DNA from: Pseudoflavonifractor sp. 60
GTDB lineage: Bacteria > Bacillota > Clostridia > Oscillospirales > Oscillospiraceae
Assembly (NCBI RefSeq): GCF_009911645.1
Contig: NZ_QWKI01000125.1
Location: 1 to 43,581, forward strand
Direction: 5' to 3'
DNA length: 43,581 nt
Positions 8,047 to 15,769 of this stretch are shown one piece after another. How positions within the stretch are numbered: the first letter of the stretch is position 1; each line of letters begins with the position of its first letter. A model generated the notes under the pieces. The model was not told the DNA's origin, made no database searches, and worked only from the letters and a program-made list of their open reading frames with translations. The translations under genes and the position numbers were made by a program.

Positions 8047-8720
8047 CAGCCTATGTGACCGACGCCGCCGGACAGAGGTGGACCCTGCCGGACCAGGTGG
8101 CCTGGCGGCTGGAGTACACCGCCGGTATCCCCTGTGACAGCTTTTGGATGCGCTGCCTCTGGGATGGGGAGAACACCGCCCGGCCAGGGGACTGGGTGGA
8201 ATTTGCCGCCGAATATCAAGGGGAGCGGGTGTTTACCGGTCTGGTGGACGAGTGTGAGGTGAAGATGAGCGCTAAGGGACAATTTCTGGAGCTCTCTGGC
8301 CGGGGAATGGCCGCCCGCCTGCTGGACAATGAGGCTCTGGGTCAGGATTACCTGCTGGCAACTCAGGCGGACATTATCCGGGACCATGTGATACCTTATA
8401 GAGTGGGGGTGGCGGTCGGGACCAGGCTGCCCCCCATTGCCAACTTTTCCGTGGAGACAGGGAGCAGTGAGTGGTCGGTGGTCAGCGATTTTGCCCAGCG
8501 GAGCCAAGGACTCGTCCCCCGGTTTGACCGCCAGGGGCGGCTGGTGCTGGACCAGTGGGACGACAGCCAGACGCGGGTTGTGGACGACAAGGCCCTGGTA
8601 CTCTCCATGCTGCGGCGGGACAGGCGGTACGGCGTACTGTCCCAGATCCTGGTGCGGGACCGGTGGAGCGGCAAGGTGGAGCTGGTGAAAAACAACGCGT
8701 TTCTGGACGCCGGAGGGTAG
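8043..8720 (+). pseudogene. Baseplate hub protein N-terminal part (XkdQ/gpD-like), ends at in-frame amber
   Basis: The start is TTG 8043, overlapping the LysM stop. The 225 residues show the hub domain pattern of gpD/XkdQ (RPGDWVEFAAEYQGERVFTGLV and the later ADIIRDHVIPYRVGV). The frame meets TAG at 8718-8720, but translation in the same frame continues with ARRIVTMPARSSFKSMRYSG and the rest of the family C-terminus. Together the two parts would give about 316 residues, the normal XkdQ length. The gene is therefore broken by a single amber codon, split in two, or read through. TAG is used as a real stop elsewhere in the operon (11416-11418), so general recoding is unlikely. Confidence 0.7.
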
Positions 8721-8738
8721 GCGAGAAGGATCGTCACC

Positions 8739-8993
8739 ATGCCGGCCCGAAGCAGCTTTAAGAGTATGCGCTATTCAGGACAGTTTCAGTTGGACAAGTC
8801 AGCGGCGGAGCTGGAGCGGGTGGAGGTGACCCTGGGGGAGCCCTTCTGTGCCTGGCCTGGTGAGCTGGTGGAGCTGAAACGCAGCGGCTGGGGCTGGAAC
8901 GGGCGGTACCGGGCGGCTCAGGTGGTGGTGGGGATGGACAGCCAGGGCTGCTGGAGCAGACTGGACCTGGCCAGACCGGATTTCACCCCGTGA
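8739..8993 (+). CDS. Baseplate hub protein C-terminal part (XkdQ/gpD-like)
   Basis: This 84-residue reading is in the same frame as the upstream hub fragment and follows the amber codon after 18 bases. An ATG at 8739 with AAGGA at 8725-8729 (nine bases away) could allow separate translation. The sequence SMRYSGQFQLDKSAAELERV and the strand-rich part with LVELKRSGWGWNGRYRAAQV correspond to the last domain of gpD/XkdQ-type hubs. It ends at TGA 8991-8993, and the next gene starts 40 bases later. Whether it is made as a separate chain is not known. Confidence 0.6.
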   Translation: MPARSSFKSMRYSGQFQLDKSAAELERVEVTLGEPFCAWPGELVELKRSGWGWNGRYRAAQVVVGMDSQGCWSRLDLARPDFTP

Positions 8994-9033
8994 ACCGGTA
9001 TCATTAATAACAATTAGGATGAGGTGTGGATAG

Positions 9034-9432
9034 ATGTGGACATCGGAACGCAATCGAAATCTGCCGGTGCAGGAGGCGGCGGCGGAGCTGGGCACCGTGA
9101 CCCTGGGGGGTGATCCTGCGGGCGTGAGCCTGGGGGGTGAGCGGCGGTGGCTGAATGTGTACAGCCCCGGCGGGTACGGCTGGCGGCCCACGGCGGGGGA
9201 CAAGGTACTGGTGCTCAAGGCCGGGGCAGAGGGGGAGTCCCCCTGTATTTTGGGTACGGTCCAGGAGGAGGACGGGGAAAACCCCTTGAAGTCGGGAGAG
9301 GTCCGGCTGAAGGGCGGGGAGAGCGCCCTCTTTTTGGGACAGGACCGGCTGGAGCTCACCGGAGAGGTGTACCTAAACGGCCAGCCCCTGCGCGGCGCGA
9401 TCGAGGAGATCGTGCGGTCGCTTTTGAGATAA
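9034..9432 (+). CDS. Baseplate spike/OB-fold protein (XkdR/gpV-like)
   Basis: A 132-residue protein that begins at ATG 9034. It contains LNVYSPGGYGWRPTAGDKVLV followed by CILGTVQEEDG, the G-D-x-V-L-V-L turn pattern of the OB-fold found in gpV-type spike bases. The C-terminal part is strand-rich (EVRLKGGESALFLGQDRLELTGEVYLNG), consistent with a short beta-helix spike. It is smaller than gpV of P2 (211 residues). It lies between the hub gene and the gp25-like gene, the expected order for a baseplate cluster. Confidence 0.7.
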   Translation: MWTSERNRNLPVQEAAAELGTVTLGGDPAGVSLGGERRWLNVYSPGGYGWRPTAGDKVLVLKAGAEGESPCILGTVQEEDGENPLKSGEVRLKGGESALFLGQDRLELTGEVYLNGQPLRGAIEEIVRSLLR

Positions 9433-9444
9433 GGAGGGGATGGC

Positions 9445-9789
9445 TTGGAACGAAAGCTGGTGAACGGCGACTATGTGCCCGACGGGTCGGGGGGGCTGAC
9501 CGTGCTGTCCGGGGGCGAGGAGGTGCTGGCCAGGGTCCTCTACCGCCTCACCGCCCGGCGGGGGGCGTTGCCCTTCCTTTCCGAGCTGGGGAGCAGGCTG
9601 TATCAGCTGGGCCGGGAGAAGCCCTCCGCCCGGCAGGCGCTGGCGGTGCAGTATGTGGCCGAGGCCCTGCGGGAGGAGCCGGAGCTGGCGGTGGAGTCGG
9701 TGGAGCTGGTCCAGACAGAGGAGATGGGCCTGCTGACCGTCCGGCTGGCCTGGCAGGGGGAGGAGCTGACCGCCCAGGTGGCGGTATGA
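9445..9789 (+). CDS. Baseplate wedge protein (XkdS/gp25/gpW-like)
   Basis: The start is TTG 9445, seven bases after AAGGAGG (9431-9437); an ATG at 9440 is in the wrong frame. The 114-residue protein has LARVLYRLTARRGALPFLSELGSRLYQL, the hallmark segment of the gp25-like lysozyme-related wedge family, followed by a helix (ARQALAVQYVAEALREEP) and strands (LTVRLAWQGEEL). These proteins join the sheath to the baseplate. It precedes the baseplate J gene, as in PBSX (xkdS-xkdT). Confidence 0.8.
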   Translation: MERKLVNGDYVPDGSGGLTVLSGGEEVLARVLYRLTARRGALPFLSELGSRLYQLGREKPSARQALAVQYVAEALREEPELAVESVELVQTEEMGLLTVRLAWQGEELTAQVAV

Positions 9790-9802
9790 CAGGAGGGGAT
9801 GG

Positions 9803-10858
9803 ATGAAAACCATTGAGGAAATTTATCGGGAGCTGCTGGACTGCTTTGGGGAGCGGACCGGCCTGGAGCCCCGGGAGGGGTGCGACCTGTCCGCACGGAT
9901 GTACACGCTGGCGGCCCAGATCTACGCGCTGTATGTCCAGGCCGACTGGGTGAAGCGGCAGGCCTTTCCCCAGACGGCTCAGGGGGAGTATCTGGATTAC
10001 CACGCCCAGCTGCGGGGCCTGGAGCGCAAGCCACCGGTGGCCGCCACAGGGATTGTGCGGTTTACCGCTGGGGATGTGTCCGACTCCAGCCGGGAGATCC
10101 CACTGGGGACGGTGTGCATGACCACCGGCCTGGTGCGTTTTGAGACCACACAGCCCGGAGTCATCGGGGCGGGGGCCATTGAGGCGGACGTCCCTGTTCG
10201 GGCGCTGGAGGCGGGCACTGGAGGCAACGTGTCTGCGGGTACCATCGTATCCATGGCGGTGGCCCCCATGGGGGTGGCCTCCTGCGTCAACCCGGAGCCC
10301 TGTATCGGAGGGGCGGACGGAGAGGAGGACGACACCCTGCGGGAGCGGGTGTTAGAGAGCTTCAAGCGCCTGCCCAACGGGGCCAACGCCGCCTTCTACC
10401 AGCAGGGGGCCCTGTCCTTTGAACAGGTGGCCGCGGCGGCGGTGATCCCCAGACCCAGAGGGATTGGCTCGGTGGACGTGGTGCCCGCGATCCTGGCGGG
10501 ACCGCCCAGCCAGGGACTGCTCCAGGAGATGCAGGTCTACTTTGAACAGCGGCGGGAGATCGCCGTGGATGTGAAGGTGCGGGCCCCGGAGACGGTGACG
10601 GTGAATGTGTCGGTCCAGGTGGAGCCTCAGGAGAAGCAAAATGGGGCCCAGGTGCGGGAGCGGGTGGAGGAGACCATCCGGAACCGCTTCAATGGCCGGC
10701 TGCTGGGGCGCCGGGTTCTGCTGGCCTGGCTGGGCAGTCTCATCTATAATTGTGAAGGGGTTGCCAACTATGCCATTACCGCTCCGGCGGCGGATGTGGC
10801 GGTGGCTGAGGACCAGCTGCCTGTGCTGGGGACGCTAAAGGTGGAGGTAACAGGATGA
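9803..10858 (+). CDS. Baseplate J protein (XkdT-like)
   Basis: A 351-residue protein starting at ATG 9803 behind GGAGGGG. It shows the Baseplate_J pattern: EYLDYHAQLRGLERKPPVAA near the start, AGTGGNVSAGTIVSM in the middle and GADGEEDDTLRERVLESFKR after it. The usual size is 340-380 residues. Baseplate J proteins form the wedge arms that trigger sheath contraction. Its stop overlaps the next gene (ATGA). Confidence 0.9.
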   Translation: MKTIEEIYRELLDCFGERTGLEPREGCDLSARMYTLAAQIYALYVQADWVKRQAFPQTAQGEYLDYHAQLRGLERKPPVAATGIVRFTAGDVSDSSREIPLGTVCMTTGLVRFETTQPGVIGAGAIEADVPVRALEAGTGGNVSAGTIVSMAVAPMGVASCVNPEPCIGGADGEEDDTLRERVLESFKRLPNGANAAFYQQGALSFEQVAAAAVIPRPRGIGSVDVVPAILAGPPSQGLLQEMQVYFEQRREIAVDVKVRAPETVTVNVSVQVEPQEKQNGAQVRERVEETIRNRFNGRLLGRRVLLAWLGSLIYNCEGVANYAITAPAADVAVAEDQLPVLGTLKVEVTG

Positions 10859-11418
10859 GACATGCCCAGTGCATGAGGGAACTGCTGCTGCCTCTGGGGG
10901 TCTACGACCTGGGGGCGCCCTTTAACGGCGGAGAGCTGGACGCCCAGGGGGAGGCACTGGACCATATGATGGCCTGGGCGGAGGAGATCCAGCGGGAGTC
11001 CTCCCTGGTTACGGCGGAGAGCTGGGGGCTGGAACAGACAGCCTCTCTCTTCCTCCGCCGCCCCGTGGCCGGTGAGCCCCGGAAACTGGCTGCCGCTCTG
11101 GCCGCCCTGCTGCGCATTGGCGGAGACAGCTTTACCCTGGCCGCCATCAACGACACCATCTCGGGCTGCGGCGTCCCGGCCCGGGTCCAGGAGCTGGGAG
11201 TCGAGCGGGTGTCCGTCACATTTCCCGGGATTGCGGGGATTCCAGACAATTTCGAGGAGCTGAAAAAGATTGTGGAGGATATCCTTCCCGCCCACCTGGG
11301 CATTCAATACGATTTCTGGTTCCTTACCTGGAAGGAGCTGGAGGAAAATTTCCACAGCTGGAAGGAAATTGAGGATTTTTCCTGGCATGGTCTGGAGACC
11401 TGCGTGGAATACCTGTAG
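10855..11418 (+). CDS. Baseplate assembly protein (XkdU/DUF2313-like)
   Basis: A 187-residue protein overlapping the baseplate J gene by four bases. SLVTAESWGLEQTASLF and the ending LPAHLGIQYDFWFLTWKELE are typical of the YmfQ/XkdU (DUF2313) family. These proteins act at the outer baseplate where tail fibres attach. It is the last gene of the operon and ends with a real TAG stop. In phages a tail fibre gene follows; here a terminator follows after about 40 bases. Confidence 0.85.
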   Translation: MRHAQCMRELLLPLGVYDLGAPFNGGELDAQGEALDHMMAWAEEIQRESSLVTAESWGLEQTASLFLRRPVAGEPRKLAAALAALLRIGGDSFTLAAINDTISGCGVPARVQELGVERVSVTFPGIAGIPDNFEELKKIVEDILPAHLGIQYDFWFLTWKELEENFHSWKEIEDFSWHGLETCVEYL

Positions 11419-11460
11419 CCAGGGGCCCTCGGCCCAGATCAAATAGACCGGTCCCGAAGA

Positions 11461-11497
11461 GGGTCCTCCTTGTAAATGAGGAGGGCCCTTTTTTTGT
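11461..11497 (+). terminator. Terminator of phage-like operon
   Basis: GGGTCCTCCT (11461-11470) pairs with AGGAGGGCCC (11479-11488) around an eight-base loop, followed directly by a run of Ts. It closes the phage-like operon. Confidence 0.9.
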
Positions 11498-11639
11498 TCA
11501 CAAAATACTTAAAAATCCCCCGGGAAAATTCAAAAAGTTATTTGTTTTTCTTCATGCTTTTTTCATAATTTGGAGGTATGATAGCATCAGTTCAAGGGAA
11601 CACCTCATTATAAACCGTTTCAAAAGGAGCGTTTTGATT

Positions 11640-13043
11640 ATGGAAGAGTTCAATTTCTACAACAGTGAAAACGATGGCTATCGGGGCAGCTTTGGCGGCT
11701 ATGTGGACCCGGAACCCACGCCGCCCCCCACTCCCTTCCAGACCGGAGGCCAGCCCCCGAGGAAGAAAAAAAGCGGCGCGGCACGGGCCGTGGCTCTGGT
11801 GCTGGCCTGCGCCCTGGTGGGAGGGTCCGCCGGCGTAGGGGGGGCGTACCTCTACAATCGGACGGCGGGCGCGAATAACACCACCACCATCTATGAGGAG
11901 AACCGGCCCCAGATCCAGACGGTGGTCAACACCAACAGCGGCCAGCCCATGACCCCAGAGCAGCTCTACGCCGCCAACCTGGCCTCCTGCGTGGGCATCA
12001 CCGTGAACACCACCGTAAACGTCTGGGGCCAGACCACCACCTCCGCCGCCTCCGGCTCCGGCTTTGTGCTCAGCCGGGACGGCTACATCGCCACCAACTA
12101 CCATGTTATTGAGGAGGCGGTGGACAAGTCGGACGTGGCCATTGAGGTCTCCTTCGCCAACGGGGACAAGTACAACGCCAAACTGGTGGGCGGCGAGAAG
12201 GACAACGATGTGGCTGTTTTGAAGATAGAGGTCACCGGCTTGACCCCGGTGACCCTGGGCGACAGCTCCAAGCTGGTGGTGGGCGAGGCGGTGTACGCCA
12301 TCGGCAACCCCCTGGGCGAGCTGACCTATTCCTTTACCGACGGCATCGTCTCCGCTCTGGACCGGCTGATTTCCACCACCAGCACCAACGCCAACGGCCA
12401 GCGGGAGACCACGACCCTCAACGTACTCCAGACCAACTGCGTCATCAACCCGGGCAACTCCGGCGGCCCTCTCTTTGACAGCTACGGCAATGTCATCGGC
12501 ATCACCACCGCCAAATATACCCAATCCTCCTCCGGCGTCAATGTGGAGGGCCTGGGCTTTGCACTGCCCATCAACGACGTGAAGGAGATCTTTGCCGACC
12601 TGATTGCCCACGGCTATGTCACCGGCAAACCCTACATGGGCGTCCGGGTTGACAGCGTGTCCTCCGAGGCCCAGCGCTACGGCATCTCCGCCGGCGCGGT
12701 CATCGTCTCGGTGGCCGACGGCTCCTGTGCCCAGAAGGCTGGCCTCCAGCCCAACGACATTATCACCGCCATTGACGACACCGCCATCGACTCCTCCACC
12801 GCCCTCACCGCCGCCCTGTCCACCAGCTATAAGGCCGGCGACACCGCAACCCTGACGGTCATCCGCAGCCAGGAGGAGTTGAAGCTGACCATCACCTTCG
12901 ATGAGAAGAACGCCGAGACCGAGGCCAACAATCAGGCCCAGCAGCAGGAGGAGGAGCAACAGCCCTCTCAGAACTACGGCGACAGCAATCAGGGCAATGG
13001 CTACTACTATCAGTGGCCCTTCGGAAATCTCTTCCCCTGGTAA
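11640..13043 (+). CDS. htrA: HtrA/DegP-type membrane-anchored serine protease
   Basis: The start is ATG 11640, ten bases after GGAG; a TTG at 11634 is too close to it. The 467-residue protein has an acidic/proline-rich cytosolic tail and a membrane segment near residues 46-70. A trypsin-like domain follows, with the triad His155 (NYHVIEEA), Asp190 (KDNDVAVLKI) and Ser274 (NPGNSGGPLFD). A PDZ domain covers roughly 330-430 and the protein ends in a Gln/Glu-rich tail. This matches surface HtrA/YkdA proteases of Firmicutes that degrade misfolded exported proteins. It is a single-gene unit. In Bacillus such genes answer to the CssRS system; I see no operator I could assign here. Confidence 0.92.
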   Translation: MEEFNFYNSENDGYRGSFGGYVDPEPTPPPTPFQTGGQPPRKKKSGAARAVALVLACALVGGSAGVGGAYLYNRTAGANNTTTIYEENRPQIQTVVNTNSGQPMTPEQLYAANLASCVGITVNTTVNVWGQTTTSAASGSGFVLSRDGYIATNYHVIEEAVDKSDVAIEVSFANGDKYNAKLVGGEKDNDVAVLKIEVTGLTPVTLGDSSKLVVGEAVYAIGNPLGELTYSFTDGIVSALDRLISTTSTNANGQRETTTLNVLQTNCVINPGNSGGPLFDSYGNVIGITTAKYTQSSSGVNVEGLGFALPINDVKEIFADLIAHGYVTGKPYMGVRVDSVSSEAQRYGISAGAVIVSVADGSCAQKAGLQPNDIITAIDDTAIDSSTALTAALSTSYKAGDTATLTVIRSQEELKLTITFDEKNAETEANNQAQQQEEEQQPSQNYGDSNQGNGYYYQWPFGNLFPW

Positions 13044-13051
13044 ATTTCCTC

Positions 13052-13081
13052 TTGCATATCAGGGGAGACGTGTGGTATAAT
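13052..13081 (+). promoter_or_regulatory. Promoter of putative antitoxin RNA (plus strand)
   Basis: TTGCAT (13052-13057), an 18-base spacer and TATAAT (13076-13081). It begins just after the htrA stop and points at the 3' end of the minus-strand small peptide gene at 13180-13275. Confidence 0.65.
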
Positions 13082-13087
13082 CAATGC

Positions 13088-13168
13088 GGTTAAGAAGGTA
13101 TCCAGTATCCAATATCTTCACAAAAGACAAGCTCCCGGAGAGTGGCCGCTCTCCGGGAGCTTGCTTTG
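13088..13168 (+). ncRNA. Putative type I antitoxin RNA
   Basis: A short transcript of about 80 bases is expected from the promoter at 13052-13081 to the perfect hairpin at 13129-13162. It contains no good reading frame. It would converge with the mRNA of the 31-residue membrane peptide on the minus strand and could pair with its 3' untranslated region. This is the layout of txpA/RatA and bsrG/SR4. No expression evidence is available here. Confidence 0.45.
13129..13162. terminator. Shared bidirectional hairpin between toxin and antitoxin genes
   Basis: AAGCTCCCGGAGAG (13129-13142) pairs perfectly with CTCTCCGGGAGCTT (13149-13162). T-tracts on both sides are weak (CTTTG on plus, GTCTTTTG on minus). 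It may end both convergent transcripts. Confidence 0.65.
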
Positions 13169-13179
13169 CATTGGCAGGC

Positions 13180-13275
13180 TTACTGGCCCCTGTTGTGCCG
13201 GTCAAGCCATTTGCAGATGTAGTAGGCCGCTACATTTACTCCGACCGACAAGAAAAAGTTAAGAACAGTATCCAT
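13180..13275 (-). CDS. 31-residue membrane peptide, type I toxin-like
   Basis: This small gene has ATG at 13275, an excellent SD (GGGAGGGGG) and TAA at 13180-13182. The peptide has one hydrophobic span (VLNFFLSVGVNVAAYYIC) followed by a charged end, KWLDRHNRGQ. Short peptides with a single span ending in a KWLD-type tail are frequent in Clostridia genomes as I recall, and the arrangement is that of membrane-acting type I toxins. A promoter is at 13322-13350. Upstream of the SD the mRNA carries CCCCACCC, which could pair with GGGTG at the SD and delay translation. The function is inferred from architecture only. Confidence 0.6.
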   Translation of the reverse strand: MDTVLNFFLSVGVNVAAYYICKWLDRHNRGQ

Positions 13276-13321
13276 ATCTTCACCCCCTCCCTGTTGCCAG
13301 TTTGGGTGGGGCAGCGGAGAC

Positions 13322-13350
13322 ATTGTAACAGGTTTCGTCAAAATTTGCAA
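13322..13350 (-). promoter_or_regulatory. Promoter of the 31-residue peptide gene
   Basis: On the minus strand TTGCAA (13350-13345), a 17-base spacer and TACAAT (13327-13322). Transcription would start about 40 bases upstream of the peptide start. Confidence 0.6.
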
Positions 13351-13381
13351 GAAAAGAACCCCCTGTGTGGGCGGGAGGGGA

Positions 13382-13409
13382 TGGACAATCCCGAAAAAAC
13401 AGGTATAAT
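13382..13409 (+). promoter_or_regulatory. Promoter of DEAD-box helicase operon
   Basis: TGGACA (13382-13387), a 16-base spacer and TATAAT (13404-13409). The resulting leader is about 140 bases long before the helicase gene. Long leaders are common for RNA helicase genes that are cold regulated, but no specific structure is evident. Confidence 0.6.
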
Positions 13410-13554
13410 AGAAACTGGATGACTGCTGGGGCGGGGAACTGCCTCAAGGATTCGGGGCCGCGCCTGGAAGAGAGGCGTTTCGTCACTGTCTGTGTCGGTT
13501 GGGAGGCCTTGAATCGCCGGACCTCACCGTATAGACAGAAAGGAACGAAATAAT

Positions 13555-14736
13555 ATGGAGATTAACGGACAAACTGTAAACAGTACAGCCCGCTATGACC
13601 AGATGGACCTGTCCCCCGCGCTGATGCAGGCTATCGGGAAGAAAGGCTATGTAGAAGCAACCCCCATCCAGACCGGGGCCATCCCCTATTTCATGGACTG
13701 GAAGGACGTGATTGCCAAGGCCCCCACGGGCACGGGCAAGACCTTCGCCTTCGGAATCCCCATGGTGGAGCACACCGACCCCGCCGCCGAATGGGTCACC
13801 GGTCTGGTGCTGGCCCCCACCCGGGAGCTGGCCATTCAAATACGGGATGAGCTGCGGGACCTGTGCGCCTTTAAAGAGGGGATTCGGGTCGTGTGCCTCT
13901 ACGGCGGTCAGCCCATCAACACCCAGATCAATCAGCTCAAGAAGAAGCCCCAGATCGTGGTGGCGACCCCGGGGCGGCTGATGGACCACATGAAGCGGCG
14001 TACCGTCCGGCTGGACAAGGTGGAGACGGTGGTGCTGGACGAGGCGGACCGGATGCTGGACATGGGCTTTGTCCGGGATGTGACCCACATTCTGGACCAG
14101 ATGCCCAAGCGGCGCAACCTGGGGATGTTCTCCGCCACTATTTCCCGGGAAGTGCTGGACATCTCCTGGGTCTATCAGCGGGACCCGGTGGAGATCACCG
14201 TCCAGGCCGACCAGGAGAACCGGCCTGACATTGCCCAGTACCGCCTGGATGTGGACCGGGGCGAGAAGGCGGACGTTATGGCGCGGCTGCTGGAGATGGG
14301 GGACTACGAGCGAGTGATCGCCTTCTGCAACACCAAAAATATGACCGACCGGCTGGCGGGACTGCTGGAGATGCGGGGGGTGACCTGCGAGGCTATCCAC
14401 GGCGATATCACCCAGTCTCTCCGGGAGCGTACCCTGCAAAGATTTCGGGACGGCAAGCTGCGGGTTCTGGCGGCTACCGATGTGGCGGCCCGGGGGCTGG
14501 ATATCGACGACGTAGACGCCGTGTTCAACTACGACGTGCCCGACGAGAACGAGTACTATATCCACCGCATTGGCCGTACGGGCCGGGCACGCCGCCACGG
14601 AGTCGCCTTCTCCCTGGTGTCCACCATCACCGAGGGCCTGCGCCTGGATGATATTGTAAAATCCACCGGCAGTCAGATCCGGACGGTCCATTTCAATGAA
14701 AAGGGCGACCTTGTGGCCGCCGTGGAGCATCCATGA
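13555..14736 (+). CDS. DEAD-box ATP-dependent RNA helicase
   Basis: A 393-residue helicase core with all motifs visible: Q motif (GYVEATPIQTGAIP), motif I APTGTGKT at 56-63, Ia PTRELA, Ib TPGR, DEAD at 162-165, SAT at 193-195 and HRIGRTGR in the C-terminal RecA domain. There is almost no extension after the second RecA domain, unlike CshA or DbpA, so it is a minimal helicase. Start ATG 13555 follows AAAGGAA. It would unwind RNA duplexes in ribosome assembly or mRNA decay. The next gene overlaps by four bases, so they form an operon. Confidence 0.92.
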   Translation: MEINGQTVNSTARYDQMDLSPALMQAIGKKGYVEATPIQTGAIPYFMDWKDVIAKAPTGTGKTFAFGIPMVEHTDPAAEWVTGLVLAPTRELAIQIRDELRDLCAFKEGIRVVCLYGGQPINTQINQLKKKPQIVVATPGRLMDHMKRRTVRLDKVETVVLDEADRMLDMGFVRDVTHILDQMPKRRNLGMFSATISREVLDISWVYQRDPVEITVQADQENRPDIAQYRLDVDRGEKADVMARLLEMGDYERVIAFCNTKNMTDRLAGLLEMRGVTCEAIHGDITQSLRERTLQRFRDGKLRVLAATDVAARGLDIDDVDAVFNYDVPDENEYYIHRIGRTGRARRHGVAFSLVSTITEGLRLDDIVKSTGSQIRTVHFNEKGDLVAAVEHP

Positions 14737-15299
14737 GCAAAGTCAAACGTTTTTTGCTGGACTTTTTTGCCTGCTTTCTCATTCCTGGCTACACGCTCCT
14801 GTTTGCCGGGAGCGTACAGTGGTTCAGCACCAACTTTTCCGTGATTGCCGTCACCGGGCCGGACCACTACCGGGGCTTTGTCTACTGGGGCCTTCTGGCT
14901 GGAGGGTACTTCCTGTTCGTTCTCAGCGGTCTGGCCGTAGGCCTGCCCCAGCCCGGGGCTCGGCTGACCGTCCGCGTGCTCACCGCGGTTGCCCTGCTGT
15001 CCTTGGCCTATGCCGTGGCCATTCCCTACCTCCCGGCCTACTTCCCCAAGCACGCCGTCCTCCATGTGGCCCTGGCCGCTGAAGCCTGCGTGCTGCTGAT
15101 GGTGGCTCTGCTGCTTGTCATCCTCTTCCGTCGGCAGGAGGAGCCGGACCGCTGGCAAAGACCTTTTCTGGTCTGGAAGCTGATCGTTCTGGGCTGTGCG
15201 GTCATCTTTCTGATCCCCCGGATGGTGTCCACCGCCCTGGAGGTGTTCTTTACCATCTCTGCCGCCCTGCTGGCGCGGAAGATGCTGCTGCAAAAATAA
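14733..15299 (+). CDS. Multi-pass membrane protein of unknown function
   Basis: I do not recognise the family. The 188-residue protein overlaps the helicase stop (ATGA). It has five hydrophobic spans: about 7-30, 45-70, 78-100, 105-130 and 145-180. Charged residues are restricted to short loops, such as RRQEEPDRWQRP before the last span. The coupling with an RNA helicase gives no clear hint of function. Confidence 0.65.
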   Translation: MSKVKRFLLDFFACFLIPGYTLLFAGSVQWFSTNFSVIAVTGPDHYRGFVYWGLLAGGYFLFVLSGLAVGLPQPGARLTVRVLTAVALLSLAYAVAIPYLPAYFPKHAVLHVALAAEACVLLMVALLLVILFRRQEEPDRWQRPFLVWKLIVLGCAVIFLIPRMVSTALEVFFTISAALLARKMLLQK

Positions 15300-15362
15300 G
15301 CTTCCTCTTCCATATCCCTGTTGGCTGTGTTATCATAAGCCCAGACGACCTGATGACTAAAA

Positions 15363-15396
15363 GCCTCCGGAGAGATTGAAGCTTTCCGGGGGCACT
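15363..15396 (+). terminator. Hairpin between helicase operon and PspC gene
   Basis: GCCTCCGGA pairs with TTCCGGGGGC (with one G-T) around a 12-base loop. There is no strong T-run, so it may be a weak terminator or an RNA stability element. Confidence 0.4.
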
Positions 15397-15538
15397 TGGG
15401 GACTGCTGGACCTTGTACCGGGCGGCCAAAATTTTAATCAATTCTTCATCCTTTCCCTATCGTATTTTCAATCCTGAAGGAGTATCATGTAGACAGAACG
15501 AATCCCCAACAACATAAAGGCAAAAGGAGCGATAATAT

Positions 15539-15748
15539 ATGGGAAGCAAGAGACTGTATCGGACGGAGGGCCCCTACAAGATGCTGTGCGGCGTGTGCGG
15601 CGGCATTGCGGAGTATTTCGATATTGACCCCACCCTGGTGCGGGTTGGCTGGGTGATCGCCGCTTTCTGCGGGAGCGTGGGCTTCTGGGCCTATCTGATC
15701 TGCGCCCTCATCATGCCCAAGAAGAGCGACATCTACCCGGGCTACTGA
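15539..15748 (+). CDS. PspC-domain small membrane protein
   Basis: The 69-residue protein is a single PspC domain: KRLYRTEGPYKMLCGVCGG followed by IAEYFDIDPTLVRVGW and a membrane span ending in CALIMPKK. PspC-type proteins sense envelope stress in the phage-shock response or serve as standalone membrane components. It has a strong SD AAAAGGAG (15522-15529) before ATG 15539. The following GNAT gene starts 21 bases after its stop and is probably cotranscribed. Confidence 0.85.
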   Translation: MGSKRLYRTEGPYKMLCGVCGGIAEYFDIDPTLVRVGWVIAAFCGSVGFWAYLICALIMPKKSDIYPGY

Positions 15749-15769
15749 TTGACAAAGGAGGACCGCGCT

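Noticed and set aside
8718-8720. Amber recoding as a general feature of the phage-like operon
   Set aside because: Only one internal TAG is seen and TAG ends another gene of the same operon at 11416-11418.
11592-12959. Minus-strand open frame opposite htrA
   Set aside because: Repetitive Gly/Val shadow of the protease gene, which has a clear catalytic triad.
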